Positions 6,701-13,771 of a stretch of 21,535 nucleotides of DNA are shown piece after piece. This DNA is from an uncultured Desulfovibrio sp. (lineage in GTDB: Bacteria; Desulfobacterota; Desulfovibrionia; Desulfovibrionales; Desulfovibrionaceae): assembly GCA_900553145.1 (NCBI GenBank), contig USCL01000027.1, positions 1 to 21,535 of the forward strand. Direction: 5' to 3'. Each line of letters begins with the position of its first letter. Position 1 is the stretch's first letter. The position numbers were made by a program, and so were the translations under genes. Under the pieces are notes generated by a model. It ran no database searches. It had not been told where the DNA came from and saw nothing but the letters and a program-made list of their open reading frames with translations.

Positions 6701-7652
6701 GGCTGGCGTACATATTGCGTATCCCGTGTTCCCGTGGCTGCCGGCTTTGTACTGTTTGGAACAACCGGTAATCTCGTCAGGAATGATTGTCAATGAGATG
6801 TTGAACAGCCGTTCTCACGGAAAGGGGCTGCCTTCTCATCGAATCGTACGGATTATGGCCTGTTCGGAGACGAATTCTCAAAGAAACGGTTCCTGATGTT
6901 TCGAAAACGCTCTAAAAAAGTTTTTTATCGTTCCGAATACGGAAAAGGGTGAAAACAATGTTTCAAGGTCATGCCATATTGCAGAACGGACAGATCCGTC
7001 TCATAGAAGCTGAAAAGGGAAGAAGCGGCGATGCGGAGTGCCCGTATCCTTTCTTTTGCGCTGCGGAAACCGAGAGCCTCTGTCCCGGAGGGCACGCACG
7101 TATCCGAGGCAAGGCGCTTTCCATACGTGCTCTATGAGAGCGGCATCCATCTCTGTCAGGCATTGTGCGCATTGTAAGGAGCCTTTTCCATTGCCGAGTG
7201 GCTTCTGCCTTTCCTTTAAAGGCGATGGATATAAAAAGAGCAGGAGGTCCTCATCCGTTTGAAGCATGCTTTCATTGAGGGACTCCGGCGTGGCTTTGTA
7301 AAAAAACAGATATGGCATGCGATTAGAGGAAAAATCGGTGCGGGCATGCCGCATGCCGTTGTATATATGGCTATTGCCCGCAACAGTTTTCCCGGCAGGC
7401 TGTTTCATGGAGAGGGGCCGGCTGGCCCCTTTTTGAGGGGGGAAGACGGCATCCACAAGTCTCTGTCTGTTTATTAAGACATGACCCGCCGAAACAAAAC
7501 AACTTTTCCGTCTGGACTAATGATTTTGGAACACGTAGGATAACGGCATAAGGAACCAATACCGCGTAGGGGTTCCGCCCGGATGGGCGCCCCGTTTCCT
7601 CAAGGGAGGGAACCGGCCTGCCGTCTTGAGAAGACAATAAAAGGTATAGAGT
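6701..7652. other. 950-base gene-poor region, lower GC than neighbours
   Basis: No convincing gene on either strand. Short open frames exist (for example plus 6958-7137 and 7259-7477, minus 7001-7456), but none has a recognisable domain, and the composition is clearly more A/T-rich than flanking genes at 6700-7350. Visible structure includes AAAAAAGTTTTTT near 6914-6926, a GCCTTT/AAAGGC hairpin at 7207-7223 followed by ATATAAAAAGAG, and AGGAGGTCCTC near 7240. The last 110 bases form the structured leader of the next gene. It may be decayed coding DNA or hold a small RNA; neither is shown. Confidence 0.4.
7552..7635 (+). promoter_or_regulatory. Structured 5' leader with competing stems
   Basis: GGAACC occurs at 7552-7557 and again at 7609-7614, with GGTTCC between them at 7571-7576. 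The middle segment can therefore pair with either copy but not both. Inside the second alternative lies GCCC-GGAT-GGGC (7577-7588). A separate hairpin GTCTT-GAG-AAGAC (7623-7635) ends just before the AAAAGG ribosome binding site of the c-di-GMP gene. The layout suits a conformational switch. It does not match the c-di-GMP-I riboswitch consensus as I know it. Confidence 0.35.
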
Positions 7653-10600
7653 ATGGAACAGATGTGCACAGCCGCGTTCGCATTTCTGGAGAGCGCCAGG
7701 CCGTTTTTCCAACACGGCAAACCTCTTCAGGAACGGTTGCCTTTCCTTGTCCGTGCGCTCTGCGGCTTGCTGCCGTTGGATGCGCTGGCGGTTGTCCGCA
7801 TGGAAGGGGGCCGCGTGTGCGAGACGGCGTGTTGGAGCGGGGCGCCGCACTTGCCTGAAGCGCTGATGCGCCGTGCCTTTGCCGGAAAGGGCTTCCCGCT
7901 TGATGCGCCGTTTTCGGAGAAGGCGCTTGCCGCGCTGTTCCCGAAGGAAGCGGCCGGGCAGCTCAACGCGCTGGCGTTGCCCATCGAGTGCGGCGACGAG
8001 CCGCTCGGCCTTCTGTTCGTCGACAACGCTTCCCGTGACGCCGGCTGGTCGGAGCGGGAGCGCGATTTTTTGCGGCTCGTGAGCGCCATGATCGGGATTT
8101 CCTTTGCGGGAAAGCCGCATTATGAACAGCAATCGTTTCATATCAGCGTGCTCAACGCCGCGATGGATCAGGTGAAAGTCGGCTTGTACATCACCGATCC
8201 CCATACGGGCGTCATCCTGTACATGAACAGGCACATGAAGGACGCCTTCAAGCTGGAGCATCCGGAAGGCCGCGTCTGCTGGCAGGTGCTGCAATCGGGG
8301 ATGGACGGGCGTTGCCCGTTTTGCCCCGTGGACATACTGCTCGCCGATGCGAAGCCCGATCAGGTCTTCCGCTGGGAAGATCGGAATACGCTTACCGGGC
8401 GGGTGTACGACAAGAGCGACAGCCTCATGCGCTGGACGGACGGCTCCATCGTGCATTTGCAGCAGTCCGTGGACATTACGGATGCCCTCCGCCTCCACCA
8501 AGAGGCGAACTACGATGAACTGACCGGGCTTTTGAGCCGCAGGGCCGGGAAAGCCGCGCTTGCCGGCGTGCTGGAGCGCCTCGACGGGGAAGAGGCTTTC
8601 CTTGTTGTGGGAATGTTCGATCTGGACAGGCTCAAGGAAGTCAACGACGCGTATGGCCACGCGGAAGGCGACCGTGCGCTGCGCATCGTCGCGCAGGAAA
8701 TGCAGCGGAGCCTGCACGCCCCGGACGTATGTTTCCGGCTCAGCGGGGACGAGTTCGTCGTCGTGTTCCACAATACGAACCGCTATGCCGTGGACAGGCT
8801 GATGGCTGGCGTGCTTGAACGGTTGAAGACGGGCTGGGGGCCGCTCGGCCTTCCCTGTCCGCTGGAGTTCAGTTTCGGCTGTTTCGAGGTGGCGCCGGGA
8901 AGCGGGGCGACGGTTTCCGAGGTGCTCTCGAAGGCAGACGAAAGCATGTATGAACAAAAGAAGCGCGCCCATATCCGCGAAGCGGAACGGCGGCTTCGGG
9001 AGAAACGGGGAGAGGGGGAGATCCCCCCGGAGGCCCTCCGGTACGATTCGATACGCCTGTACGACGCGCTGGTGAAAAGCACCGATTCCTACGTCTTTGT
9101 TTCCAACATGAAGACCGGGATATTCCGGTATTCCCCGTCGATGGTGGAGGAATTCGGCCTTCCGCAGTCCATCGTGCGGAATGCCGCCGCCGTCTGGGGG
9201 AGCAAGGTGCACCCGGACGATAGGGCCGCCTTCATGGAGGCCAACCAAATCATCGCTGACGGGCGATCCGACTTCCATTGCGTCGAGTACAGGGCAAAAA
9301 ACCGCAAGGGCGAGTGGATCTGGGTCCGCTGCCGGGGCTATCTGGAGCGCGACGAGGACGGCGAGCCGAGCCTGTTCGCCGGGTTCATCACCAACTTGGG
9401 CCAGAAAAACAAAATCGATCATGTGGCCGGGCTGTTCAACAAGCTGAAGTTCGAAGAGGACATCGGGTCCATGCTGGAGAAGCGGCCCGAGCATCCCTTG
9501 CACATGCTCATCCTCGGTCTGGACGCCTTTAAGCATATCAACGAATTGTACGGAAAAAGCTTCGGGGATGAGATCCTGCGCGTGATCGGCCAGCGGATTC
9601 AGGGCATGCTTCCGCTTTCGGCCTCGGTGTACCGTTTGGACGGCGACGAATTCGGCATCACGGTAAGCGGGGAACGGCTTGAGATGATGGAGCTGTACCG
9701 CTCGATTTCGGAAAGTTTCCGTTCGCAGCAGCAATACGACGGCAAGAAGTATTTCTGCACCATCTCGGCGGGCAGCGCGAGTTACCCCGAGGATGCCTCC
9801 GGCTATGCGGATCTGTCGCAGTACGCCAGCTATTCCCTGAAGCACGCCAAGATGCTTGGCAGGAACCGCATCGTCTTTTTCAGCCGAGATCTCCTTGAAC
9901 AGCAGATGCGCTCGCTGGAACTGGTGGAACTGCTGCGCGAGAGCATCGAGCGGCAGTTTGAAGGGTTTAAGCTTGTCTATCAGCCGCAGATTTCCGCGGG
10001 CACGCGGCATGTGGTGGGGGCGGAAGCGCTGGCCCGCTGGACCTGCGCGAAATACGGCCCCGTATCGCCCGGCGAGTTTATCCCCTTGCTGGAGCAGAGC
10101 GGGCTCATCATCCCGTTCGGCAGGTGGGTCTTCCGGGAGGCCGCCGCGCAGTGCAAGGCATGGACGAAGCTCCGCCCCGACTTCGAGATCAGCATCAACC
10201 TTTCGTATTTGCAGGTCGTTTCGGACAGCATGATCCCCTTCATCAGGGACACGTTGGCGCGTCTGGGCCTCTCCCCTTCAAACCTGATGGTCGAATTCAC
10301 GGAAAGCTGCATGATCCGTGAAAACGTCCGCATCCGGGCCGTCTTCGAGAGTATCCGCAGCCTCGGCATCCGCATTGCGATGGACGATTTCGGCACGGGC
10401 TATTCCTCGCTCGGCATGCTCAAGAATTCCCCCGCGGACGTGGTCAAGATCGACAGGACGTTTGTCCGCGACATCCTGACCAGCCGATTCGACGCCACGT
10501 TCATCCGTTTTGTGGTGGCCCTCTGCCATGACGTGGACATCAAGGTCTGTTTGGAGGGCGTCGAACTCGAACAGGAATTCGATCGCGTACGGCCTATGGG

Positions 10601-10679
10601 GCTTGACTTCATACAGGGCTTCCTGTTCGGAAAGCCCGTGCCCCCGGACGTTTTCGAGCGCGACTTCCTGATGGCGTAA
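7653..10679 (+). CDS. GAF-PAS-GGDEF-PAS-GGDEF-EAL protein, probable c-di-GMP phosphodiesterase
   Basis: A 1008-residue signalling protein without obvious membrane segments. A GAF-like region spans about residues 10-150, PAS 1 about 161-285 (with CPFC), GGDEF 1 about 290-450, PAS 2 about 466-590, GGDEF 2 about 595-740 and EAL about 750-1005. GGDEF 1 reads SGDEF (near 363) with DLDRLKEVNDAYGH intact. GGDEF 2 reads DGDEF (near 663) with NELYG in place of ND. Neither has an upstream RxxD inhibitory site. The EAL domain looks catalytically complete: EALARW near 790, INLSYLQV, EFTES, DDFGTGYSSLG near 911, KIDRTFV, LEGVE and QGFLFGKP. The prediction is that it hydrolyses c-di-GMP, with GGDEF 1 possibly active or GTP-binding. 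ATG at 7653 follows AAAAGG. It is a single gene, and the input signal is unknown. Confidence 0.92.
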   Translation: MEQMCTAAFAFLESARPFFQHGKPLQERLPFLVRALCGLLPLDALAVVRMEGGRVCETACWSGAPHLPEALMRRAFAGKGFPLDAPFSEKALAALFPKEAAGQLNALALPIECGDEPLGLLFVDNASRDAGWSERERDFLRLVSAMIGISFAGKPHYEQQSFHISVLNAAMDQVKVGLYITDPHTGVILYMNRHMKDAFKLEHPEGRVCWQVLQSGMDGRCPFCPVDILLADAKPDQVFRWEDRNTLTGRVYDKSDSLMRWTDGSIVHLQQSVDITDALRLHQEANYDELTGLLSRRAGKAALAGVLERLDGEEAFLVVGMFDLDRLKEVNDAYGHAEGDRALRIVAQEMQRSLHAPDVCFRLSGDEFVVVFHNTNRYAVDRLMAGVLERLKTGWGPLGLPCPLEFSFGCFEVAPGSGATVSEVLSKADESMYEQKKRAHIREAERRLREKRGEGEIPPEALRYDSIRLYDALVKSTDSYVFVSNMKTGIFRYSPSMVEEFGLPQSIVRNAAAVWGSKVHPDDRAAFMEANQIIADGRSDFHCVEYRAKNRKGEWIWVRCRGYLERDEDGEPSLFAGFITNLGQKNKIDHVAGLFNKLKFEEDIGSMLEKRPEHPLHMLILGLDAFKHINELYGKSFGDEILRVIGQRIQGMLPLSASVYRLDGDEFGITVSGERLEMMELYRSISESFRSQQQYDGKKYFCTISAGSASYPEDASGYADLSQYASYSLKHAKMLGRNRIVFFSRDLLEQQMRSLELVELLRESIERQFEGFKLVYQPQISAGTRHVVGAEALARWTCAKYGPVSPGEFIPLLEQSGLIIPFGRWVFREAAAQCKAWTKLRPDFEISINLSYLQVVSDSMIPFIRDTLARLGLSPSNLMVEFTESCMIRENVRIRAVFESIRSLGIRIAMDDFGTGYSSLGMLKNSPADVVKIDRTFVRDILTSRFDATFIRFVVALCHDVDIKVCLEGVELEQEFDRVRPMGLDFIQGFLFGKPVPPDVFERDFLMA

Positions 10680-10715
10680 CGGACGGGGCCGGGAAGGGCC
10701 CTTCTGTCCGGGGTT
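10680..10715. terminator. Possible bidirectional hairpin between convergent genes
   Basis: CGGAC...GTCCG encloses GGGCC...GGCCC directly after the stop of the EAL gene, in the 74-base gap to the convergent small membrane protein gene. No T-run follows on the plus strand, so this is a weak call based on position and pairing only. Confidence 0.35.
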
Positions 10716-10753
10716 GGGTGTTCCGGGGCGTGCCTCCTGTGGAAGAGGCGGGA

Positions 10754-10996
10754 TCAGGAGGAGGTCAGGGCGAGGAGGCAGCCCACGATGAAGACGAAGC
10801 AGAAAAACAGGTCAAGAGCGTAGTTCGTCATCCGTTTGCTGGTTTCTTTCTTGGAAAGCTCTCCGGCCTTTTCCTTTTTCATGTCGCGGCGAATGGCCCG
10901 CACGGTGGCCACGAGAAGGCATGCCCATACGGGGAGCATGATTTTGGCGATGGTCGGCGTAAACACATACGGATGATCGTGCATGAGCCCGAGCAT
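10754..10996 (-). CDS. Small two-helix membrane protein, unknown function
   Basis: An 80-residue protein with two hydrophobic segments, IMLPVWACLLVATVRAI and LDLFFCFVFIVGCLLAL, joined by a basic/acidic linker (RRDMKKEKAGELSKKETSKRM). This suggests an inner-membrane hairpin with the charged loop inside the cell. The N-terminus MLGLMHDHPYVFTP has no cleavable signal peptide features. ATG at 10996 was chosen over the longer frame (11044) because GGGAGG lies 6-10 bases upstream on the minus strand. I do not recognise a family. It converges with the EAL gene and diverges from the LysE-type gene; no functional link is evident. Confidence 0.65.
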   Translation of the reverse strand: MLGLMHDHPYVFTPTIAKIMLPVWACLLVATVRAIRRDMKKEKAGELSKKETSKRMTNYALDLFFCFVFIVGCLLALTSS

Positions 10997-11195
10997 GGAG
11001 GGCCTCCCTTGTTCGCCGGGCGTCCGTTTCCCGGTCTGGTTCATCCGCTACGCGACTTTGGTGCCGTCGGCAAGGCGTTTGCGGAAAAGGCGGCCTGCGG
11101 GCGTGTTCCCTTGTCCGGCGTTGTCCCGGCTCCCGCGTCCTCCCCGGATTGAATCCCCCGGCGCTTTCCGGTAGAGCAATTCCTGCGGAGGTCAT

Positions 11196-11822
11196 ATGCT
11201 TTCTTTTGAAACGGCGTGCGCGTTTTTTGCCGCATCCCTGCTGATGGCCATGACGCCGGGGCCGGACGTCATCATCGTGCTGACGCAGTCCTCGCTGTAC
11301 GGGATGCGCGCGGGCGTGCTTACCACGCTCGGCCTCATGACGGGGCTGCTCGGCCACACGCTGGCCGTCGCGCTCGGCGTGGCGGTATTGTTCCAGACCT
11401 CCGGGGCGGCGTTTACGGCGTTAAAATGCCTTGGCGCGGCCTACCTGCTGTACCTCGCGTGGCAATCCTTCCGCTCCGGCGTGTTCCGGGCCTTCCTGAC
11501 GCAATCGTTGTTCCCCGGATACGGCACGCTGTACCGGCGGGGCTTCCTTTCCAACATCATGAACCCCAAGGTGACGCTGTTCTGCCTCGCGGTCTTGCCG
11601 CAGTTCGTGGAGCCGGAACGCGGCCATCCGACGCTTCAAATCCTGTCGCTCGGCGGCTTGTATGAGCTGGCCTGCCTCATCGTGTTTACGGTCATCGCCG
11701 CGCTCGGGGGCAGGATGGCGGTATGGTTCAACCGTTCCGATCGGGCGCAGATGCTCATGAACCGCATCGCCGGGTGCATCTTTTTGGGCCTTGCGCTGAT
11801 GCTGGCTTTCGCCTCGCGCTGA
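11196..11822 (+). CDS. LysE/RhtB-family amino-acid exporter
   Basis: A 208-residue inner-membrane exporter. The N-terminal signature MTPGPDVIIVLTQSSLYGMRAG followed by GLMTGLLGHTLAVALG is diagnostic of LysE/RhtB, as is the mid-protein NIMNPKVTLFCLAVLPQFV. About six hydrophobic segments are visible, matching the family topology. ATG at 11196 has a good ribosome binding site (GGAGGT). Family members export lysine, arginine, homoserine, threonine or related metabolites; substrate cannot be assigned here, since no LysR-type regulator or biosynthetic gene is adjacent. It converges with the CorA-type gene. Confidence 0.9.
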   Translation: MLSFETACAFFAASLLMAMTPGPDVIIVLTQSSLYGMRAGVLTTLGLMTGLLGHTLAVALGVAVLFQTSGAAFTALKCLGAAYLLYLAWQSFRSGVFRAFLTQSLFPGYGTLYRRGFLSNIMNPKVTLFCLAVLPQFVEPERGHPTLQILSLGGLYELACLIVFTVIAALGGRMAVWFNRSDRAQMLMNRIAGCIFLGLALMLAFASR

Positions 11823-11882
11823 TTGCACCTCCGTGCGCCGTGCGCAGGCGCCTTGCAAGCGCCGGGCCTGCATGGCGTATGC

Positions 11883-12836
11883 CTACCGGAACCATCCCTT
11901 GCGCTTGAGGGTAATCCACAGGAAGATGGCGAGCCAGATCATGCCCGCCAGCGTGGCATAATAGCCGTATCGCCAGCCCGTTTCAGGCATATAGGCGAAA
12001 TTCATCCCGTAAATGCCGGTGATCAGCGTGAGCGGCATAAAGATCGCGGACAGGACCGTGAGCTGGCGCAAACGCTGGTCGGTCTGCTGCTGGAGCACGA
12101 ACTGGCAGTGCTGGAGCAGTTCGGAGAGCCGCGTCACCAGCCGGAGCGTGTTCTTGGCGAGATGGTTCTGGGCGTCCCGGATGTCCCGGAGTTTTTCGCG
12201 CACGGCGTCGGAGAGCACGGCGTGGGGCGTGAGCGCATGCAGATCGGCGAGGCCGTAGAAGAAATCCTCGAACTGGTTGACGAGGTGGTTGATCTGGCGG
12301 CGGGTATCGAGGATGGCCTGCTCGGAGATTTTTCCAGAGGCGTTGTCCACATGCGAGGAGAGGTTTTCGGTTTGGGAACGGGCTTCGATGAAGTTGCAGA
12401 TGTTGGTTTCCACGAGGTTGTCGAGCAGGGCGATGAACAGGTCCGAGGCGGAACGGATGCTGGCGGTGTCCCCTTCCGCAAGCTGTTTGCGCTCGCCGTC
12501 GAAATTGTAGCCTTCGTCGCGGCACAGGGTGATGACCTCGTGCGCGAACAGGATGAACGTAATGGATACGGACCGTTTCTGCACCCATGTCTTGCGGGCC
12601 GGGACGCTGAGGAGCACATAGTCGTTTCCCGAAAAGACCGAGGGGAAACGCTGCGAAGACAGGACGCGCCGCCGCAGGAACGGGGGGATTTGCCGATCTT
12701 TGAGGAAATGGGTCAGCTCCTCGCTGGTGCCCTGAATGTCCAGCCAGAGCAGTTCCTCTTCCGTCCCTCTGGCGCCTTCCGCGTCTTTCAGTTCCGTGCA
12801 GATGCCGTGTGCCAGCGTTATGGCGTGCTGTTTCAT
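11883..12836 (-). CDS. CorA/ZntB-family divalent cation transporter
   Basis: A 317-residue member of the CorA superfamily: a long cytoplasmic N-terminal domain with extended helices, then two C-terminal membrane segments (TVLSAIFMPLTLITGIYGMNF and YYATLAGMIWLAIFLWITL) and a basic tail KRKGWFR. The pore signature GMN is at residues 277-279. The following loop reads FAYMPETGW, close to the MPE loop of CorA and ZntB proteins. The family moves Mg2+, Co2+/Ni2+ or Zn2+ as a homopentamer; the substrate is not decidable from sequence. The start at 12836 is supported by an AGGAGGAGGA ribosome binding site; the open frame reaching 12950 is judged non-coding. Single gene with its own upstream region. 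Confidence 0.92.
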   Translation of the reverse strand: MKQHAITLAHGICTELKDAEGARGTEEELLWLDIQGTSEELTHFLKDRQIPPFLRRRVLSSQRFPSVFSGNDYVLLSVPARKTWVQKRSVSITFILFAHEVITLCRDEGYNFDGERKQLAEGDTASIRSASDLFIALLDNLVETNICNFIEARSQTENLSSHVDNASGKISEQAILDTRRQINHLVNQFEDFFYGLADLHALTPHAVLSDAVREKLRDIRDAQNHLAKNTLRLVTRLSELLQHCQFVLQQQTDQRLRQLTVLSAIFMPLTLITGIYGMNFAYMPETGWRYGYYATLAGMIWLAIFLWITLKRKGWFR

Positions 12837-13235
12837 CGTCGTCCTCCTCCTGATCCGGTTCTTTCTTGGGCGATGGTACCCCAGAGCGGCGTTGAAGTCT
12901 CCTAGAGAGACCGTGCCGCAGGGTAACGTTGCCGGAGGGGGTGCCCGCATGCCCGCAGTGCGTGCCCAAATATGGGCGGGGCGGAGTCCCTCTGGGGGAT
13001 CCGCGGAGAGGGGGCGGGCTCAGGAGGGAAGGGCGGACAGGCGTTTCCATTGGAAAAAAGCGGGCCGAGATGGCGGGAAGATCCTTCCGGCTTTCGCCCG
13101 GCTGCCGAAGGCCGTGTTTTCCCCGCCCGCAGCCCGGTTCTTTCCAACGGGCCGCGTTCCGTATATACTGGCGGCGAAACCGGGAGGTTTCCGGCCGGGC
13201 CGTTCCGGCCATCAATCCAACAGCGAGGCGATACT
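12837..13235. other. 399-base divergent intergenic region
   Basis: Lies between the CorA-type gene (minus) and the selenoprotein gene (plus); no gene recognised. It contains a weak GTCTC/GAGAC dyad at 12897-12911 near the CorA side, GC-rich sequence without clear structure at 12950-13130, and the promoter-like site and dyad at 13141-13191 on the selenoprotein side. Confidence 0.5.
13141..13191 (+). promoter_or_regulatory. Candidate sigma70-type promoter with dyad, selenoprotein gene
   Basis: TATACT at 13164-13169 is a good -10 box. TTTCCA at 13141-13146 lies 17 bases upstream as a weak -35. A perfect dyad GAAACC-GGGA-GGTTTC covers 13176-13191, roughly at the expected transcription start, and could be an operator or a leader hairpin. 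The start codon is 45 bases further on. Confidence 0.45.
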
Positions 13236-13544
13236 ATGATTACTTTGTCCGACTCCGTACTCGACGATCTGCGGACGTTCCGGGGCCGTAACGCGGCCCG
13301 CACGATCCGTATCGAGAAAGGATCCAGCGGCTGACACAGCACCAACTTCGAACTGGCTCTGGATGAGCCGGAAGACGGCGATGTGACCATGGATGTCGGG
13401 GAATTTCACTTTTGCATGGAAAAGGCGCTGATGGATCAGGTGGGCGCCGTGTTCATCGACTATGACCCCACGGGCAGCTTCCGCATTTATACGGAAAGGC
13501 CCCTGTCCATCTTTACCACGGGCGGCGGGAGCTGTTCCCTGTAA
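13236..13544 (+). CDS. HesB/IscA-like selenoprotein with in-frame TGA read as selenocysteine
   Basis: Reading through the TGA at 13332-13334 gives 102 residues ending at TAA 13542-13544. The upstream part (32 residues, ending RIEKGSSG) and the downstream part (HSTNFELALDEPEDGDV... MEKALMDQ... GGGSCSL) are in one frame. Together they match the HesB/IscA-like layout in which the GG-C-SG..LALAL motif is followed by DEP, D-GDV and MEK. Selenocysteine (residue 33) falls exactly where the first conserved Cys lies. The usual C-terminal CGC is reduced to GGGSC. A modest hairpin follows the TGA: CAG and CCA (13337-13344), then a 9-base loop, then TGG and CTG (13354-13361). A GAGGCG ribosome binding site precedes the ATG. 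The role is probably in Fe-S handling or redox; HesB-like selenoproteins are known in anaerobes. A nonsense-mutated pseudogene is the alternative. Confidence 0.82.
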
Positions 13545-13634
13545 AGCCCTGCCCTGCGCCTTTCCCAACAGGGGAGGCGGCCGGGCCCTCCGGTGCGGGC
13601 ATGTTTCTCAGCGCGCGGCGCGTTAGCGCGTTCA

Positions 13635-13640
13635 TATAAT
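13635..13640 (+). promoter_or_regulatory. Consensus -10 box upstream of the sugar-acid cluster
   Basis: TATAAT sits in an A/T-rich island (13630-13670) that stands out from the GC-rich surroundings. No acceptable -35 is visible at 16-18 bases, which would suit an activator-dependent promoter. A second candidate, TATAAA at 13665-13670, has a weak TTTATC 16 bases upstream. Either start would place the hairpin at 13671-13707 inside the leader. Confidence 0.35.
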
Positions 13641-13670
13641 CATTTATCTTTTATTTCAGCAAATTATAAA

Positions 13671-13707
13671 AGGAAAGTCGGGCGTACCGTTCGGCTTTCC
13701 TTTTTTT
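13671..13707 (+). terminator. Strong terminator between selenoprotein gene and uxaA-type gene
   Basis: AGGAAAGTCGGGCG (13671-13684) pairs with CGTTCGGCTTTCCT (13688-13701), with a few G-U pairs, followed by a seven-T run. It can end the selenoprotein transcript. Because a promoter-like A/T-rich stretch lies just upstream and the next gene starts 65 bases downstream, it could also be an attenuator in the leader of the sugar-acid cluster. Confidence 0.8.
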
Positions 13708-13771
13708 GTGCGCGCCGCGCGGAATGTCCGTGGGCCATGCCGGGCGGGGTCCCCGTCCAAAGGATTCGGCT

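Noticed and set aside
7001..7456. 151-residue minus-strand frame in the gene-poor region
   Set aside because: No ribosome binding site, no recognised domain, mixed composition; not supportable as a gene, although it is the longest frame there.
7490..7652. Known c-di-GMP-I (GEMM) riboswitch
   Set aside because: The typical tetraloop/receptor sequence context and conserved core were not seen; only competing stems are visible.
7371..10010. 879-residue open frame on the minus strand
   Set aside because: It is antisense to the c-di-GMP gene, which has a complete chain of recognised domains. The antisense product has no domain, and long antisense frames are common in GC-rich genes.
13332..13334. 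TGA as an inactivating nonsense mutation
   Set aside because: The frame is intact on both sides, the position equals a conserved Cys, and the organism type commonly makes selenoproteins. Kept as an alternative, not the main call.
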